NCBI GenBank assembly: GCA_019242065.1
Contig: JAFAWJ010000327.1
Span: forward strand, 1-8,141
Reading direction: 5' to 3'
Source: Chloroflexota bacterium
Lineage (GTDB): Bacteria; Chloroflexota; UBA6077; CF-72
Length of the DNA stretch: 8,141 nt
Shown: positions 6,725-8,141 of the stretch, piece by piece
How the letters are laid out: the number at the start of each line of letters is the position of its first letter
How positions within the stretch are numbered: the stretch's first letter is position 1
Translations under genes and position numbers: made by a program
Notes under the pieces: generated by a model
Databases searched by the model: none
Told to the model about the DNA's origin: nothing
Seen by the model: the letters and a program-made list of their open reading frames with translations, nothing else

Positions 6725-7612
6725 ATGTTTCCTGCCAAGTTCGCGTATGCGGCGCCGTCCAGCCTGGAGGAAGCCGTCGGGCTGCTGGACAACGAAGACG
6801 CCAAGATTCTGGCCGGCGGGCACAGTCTGCTGCCGTTGATGAAGCTGCGCCTGGCCCAGCCCCAGCTGCTGGTCGACATCGGGCGCATCCCGGGGCTGTC
6901 GTACACGCGCCGTGAGAACGGTTCCCTGGCGATCGGGGCGATGACCACCTACCGTGAGATCGGCCTGTCACCCGAAGCAGCCGCCGCGGCGCCGGTGCTG
7001 GTGGACGCGGTGCACGAGGTGGGCGACCCGCAGGTGCGCGCGAAAGGCACGCTGGCTGGAGCGATCGCCCACGCCGATCCGGCCGGCGACCTGCCGGCGG
7101 TGGCTCTGGCGCTCGGGGGTTCGGTCCGCGCGGTGGGCCGTGGTGGCGAGCGCGACCTGGACTTCGACAGCTTCTTCGTCGACATGCTGACCACGGCGCT
7201 GGACGAAAAAGAGATCATCCGCGAGGTACGGCTGAACGTGCAGCCGGCGGGCGCGGGTGCCGCGTACCAGAAGTTCGACCAGCCGGCGAGCCACTACGCG
7301 CTCACGGGTGTATGCGCGGTGATCTCCGTGCAGAACGGCACGATCTCCGCGGCACGAATTGGCGTGACGGGTGTCGGGCCGAAAGCCTACCGACCGACGG
7401 CTGTCGAGCAGGCGCTGGTCGGCCAGCCGCTCGAAGAGGAGGCCGTCAAAGCGGCGGTGCAGACGGTAGCCGATGGCATCGACGTCCAGGGCGACATTCA
7501 CGCCAGTCCCGACTATCGCGCGCACCTGGCCAGGGTGCTGACCCGCCGCGCGGTGCTCGAAGCCGGCGAGCACGCCGGCAGCAGCGACCCTAGTTCTTCG
7601 TCTCGTACATAG
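6725..7612 (+). CDS. coxM: CoxM-type FAD-binding medium subunit
   Basis: A 295-residue flavoprotein subunit that accepts electrons from CoxS clusters on FAD. The FAD_binding_5 domain starts FPAKFAYAAPSSLEEAV, with the first FAD loop AGGHS at 30-34 followed by LLPLMKLR. The second FAD loop is GTLAGAIAHAD (108-118), where the family usually reads TIGG(S/N). A CO_deh_flav_C domain covers about 180-280 (YALTGVCAVISV, IGVTGVGPKAYRP). Length is typical (O. carboxidovorans CoxM has 288 residues). The start is 3 nt after coxS. The last 23 bp overlap the end of a convergent helicase gene. No coxL follows, unlike the common M-S-L or S-L-M orders. The Ala in the TLAG loop is a conservative change and the protein looks functional. 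Confidence 0.93.
   Translation: MFPAKFAYAAPSSLEEAVGLLDNEDAKILAGGHSLLPLMKLRLAQPQLLVDIGRIPGLSYTRRENGSLAIGAMTTYREIGLSPEAAAAAPVLVDAVHEVGDPQVRAKGTLAGAIAHADPAGDLPAVALALGGSVRAVGRGGERDLDFDSFFVDMLTTALDEKEIIREVRLNVQPAGAGAAYQKFDQPASHYALTGVCAVISVQNGTISAARIGVTGVGPKAYRPTAVEQALVGQPLEEEAVKAAVQTVADGIDVQGDIHASPDYRAHLARVLTRRAVLEAGEHAGSSDPSSSSRT
7562..7579. terminator. GC hairpin at the convergent coxM/helicase junction
   Basis: A perfect 7-bp stem, GCCGGCG (7562-7568) with CGCCGGC (7573-7579), closes a 4-nt AGCA loop. It lies inside the coxM 3' end and 10 nt beyond the helicase stop codon. No run of T follows on either strand, so it is not a classical intrinsic terminator. It could help end or protect either transcript, or may be chance in GC-rich coding DNA (codons for Ala-Gly-Glu-His-Ala-Gly). 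Confidence 0.3.
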
Positions 7613-8141
7613 GCAGGACGCGCCGCTCGAGGCGGTGGCCTACCAGCTTCTGAATGGGCGGCAGTTTGTCGGCGTCCCACTCGCCGACAAAGGTGACCGC
7701 CCGCCCCGAGCGACCGGCGCGCGCGGTGCGGCCGATGCGGTGGACGTACGCTTCGGAGTCCTCGGGAATGTCGTAGTTGAACACGTGCGACACCTCGGGG
7801 ATATCCAGCCCGCGCGCCGCCACATCGGTGGCCACCAGGAACGTCAGCTTGCCTTCGCGAAAATCGCGCAAGACTTGCTCGCGTAACTTCTGGCTCATGT
7901 CACCGTGAATCGCGGCCACCGGCAGGCCGCGACGCTTGAGCATGGAGACCAGGCGGTCGACGCCGACCTTCATCTGGCGGAAGATCATGGCGCGCTCGGG
8001 CGGGTCCTGGGCGATGAGTGACAGCAGGCCCTCGACCTTGTCGCGTTCGGCGACCTCGTAGTAGACCTGCTCGACTTCCTCGACGGTGATCGACTCCGGC
8101 TGGACGTGCACCGTCGCCGGCTCGAACATGTACCGCCGCGA
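7590..8141 (-). CDS. DEAD-box RNA helicase, C-terminal part (5' end beyond window)
   Basis: The C-terminal 183 residues of a DEAD-box ATP-dependent RNA helicase; the reading frame stays open to the right edge, so the N-terminal DEAD domain lies outside. The second RecA domain is complete: RAMIFRQMKVGVDRL (motif IV), AIHGDMSQ, ATDVAARGLDI (motif V, bases 7800-7832) and HRIGRTARAGRSG (motif VI, starting at 7742). An ATG at 8129 is internal, because SRRY precedes it as in family members and the DEAD domain is required. The protein ends soon after the helicase core (LPMYETKN), though a short tail is all that is visible after motif VI. Its gene converges on coxM with a 23-bp overlap. It is probably a housekeeping helicase, unrelated to Mo enzymes, marking the end of the cluster. 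Confidence 0.95.
   Translation of the reverse strand, partial: SRRYMFEPATVHVQPESITVEEVEQVYYEVAERDKVEGLLSLIAQDPPERAMIFRQMKVGVDRLVSMLKRRGLPVAAIHGDMSQKLREQVLRDFREGKLTFLVATDVAARGLDIPEVSHVFNYDIPEDSEAYVHRIGRTARAGRSGRAVTFVGEWDADKLPPIQKLVGHRLERRVLPMYETKN

Noticed and set aside
7590..8129. Helicase read as a complete small protein starting at ATG 8129
   Set aside because: The frame continues upstream to the window edge with conserved residues, and the DEAD domain would be missing, so it is a partial gene.

Overview
This 8.1 kb, GC-rich window is almost wall-to-wall coding. It carries most of a gene cluster for a CO-dehydrogenase-type (xanthine oxidase family) molybdenum hydroxylase: its maturation genes, followed by its two small subunits. 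High GC, GTG/TTG starts and this gene set fit a GC-rich environmental carboxydotroph-like bacterium, for example Chloroflexota/Thermomicrobia-like, Dormibacterota or Actinomycetota. There is no rRNA or other marker here, so the phylum is a guess.

Layout, plus strand, nine genes in one direction: coxG (SRPBCC protein, 3-449); moeA (Mo insertion, 455-1672); coxD (MoxR-type AAA+ ATPase, 1706-2665); coxE (VWA/MIDAS protein, 2682-3827); a 94-bp gap filled by a heptamer-based inverted repeat; an XdhC/CoxI-family maturation factor (3922-4989); a MocA-like molybdopterin cytidylyltransferase (5001-5603); a zinc-ribbon Nudix hydrolase overlapping it by 4 nt (5600-6142); coxS ([2Fe-2S] small subunit, 6185-6721); coxM (FAD medium subunit, 6725-7612). 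Apart from the 94-bp gap, spacings run from a 4-nt overlap to about 42 nt, as expected for one operon. On the minus strand, the C-terminal RecA domain of a DEAD-box RNA helicase (7590-8141, running off the right edge) converges on coxM and overlaps its 3' end by 23 bp. A perfect 7-bp GC hairpin lies at this junction.

How the genes fit together (family knowledge plus inference): MoeA inserts molybdate into molybdopterin and MocA adds CMP to give the dinucleotide cofactor used by this enzyme family. XdhC carries or sulfurates the cofactor. CoxD and CoxE form a MoxR-VWA chaperone pair that, in Oligotropha, completes the active site. CoxG links the enzyme to the membrane quinone pool. CoxS and CoxM carry electrons from the Mo centre through two [2Fe-2S] clusters to FAD. 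The catalytic large subunit (coxL) is not in the window. Since coxM is followed by a convergent helicase gene, coxL must lie upstream of base 1 or elsewhere, and without it the substrate (CO or another) cannot be fixed.

The main points for a second look are the Nudix gene translationally coupled to mocA, the heptamer inverted repeat ending right at the xdhC-like start codon, the short CoxG without a membrane anchor, and the missing large subunit. I see no clear evidence of a wholly undescribed system.
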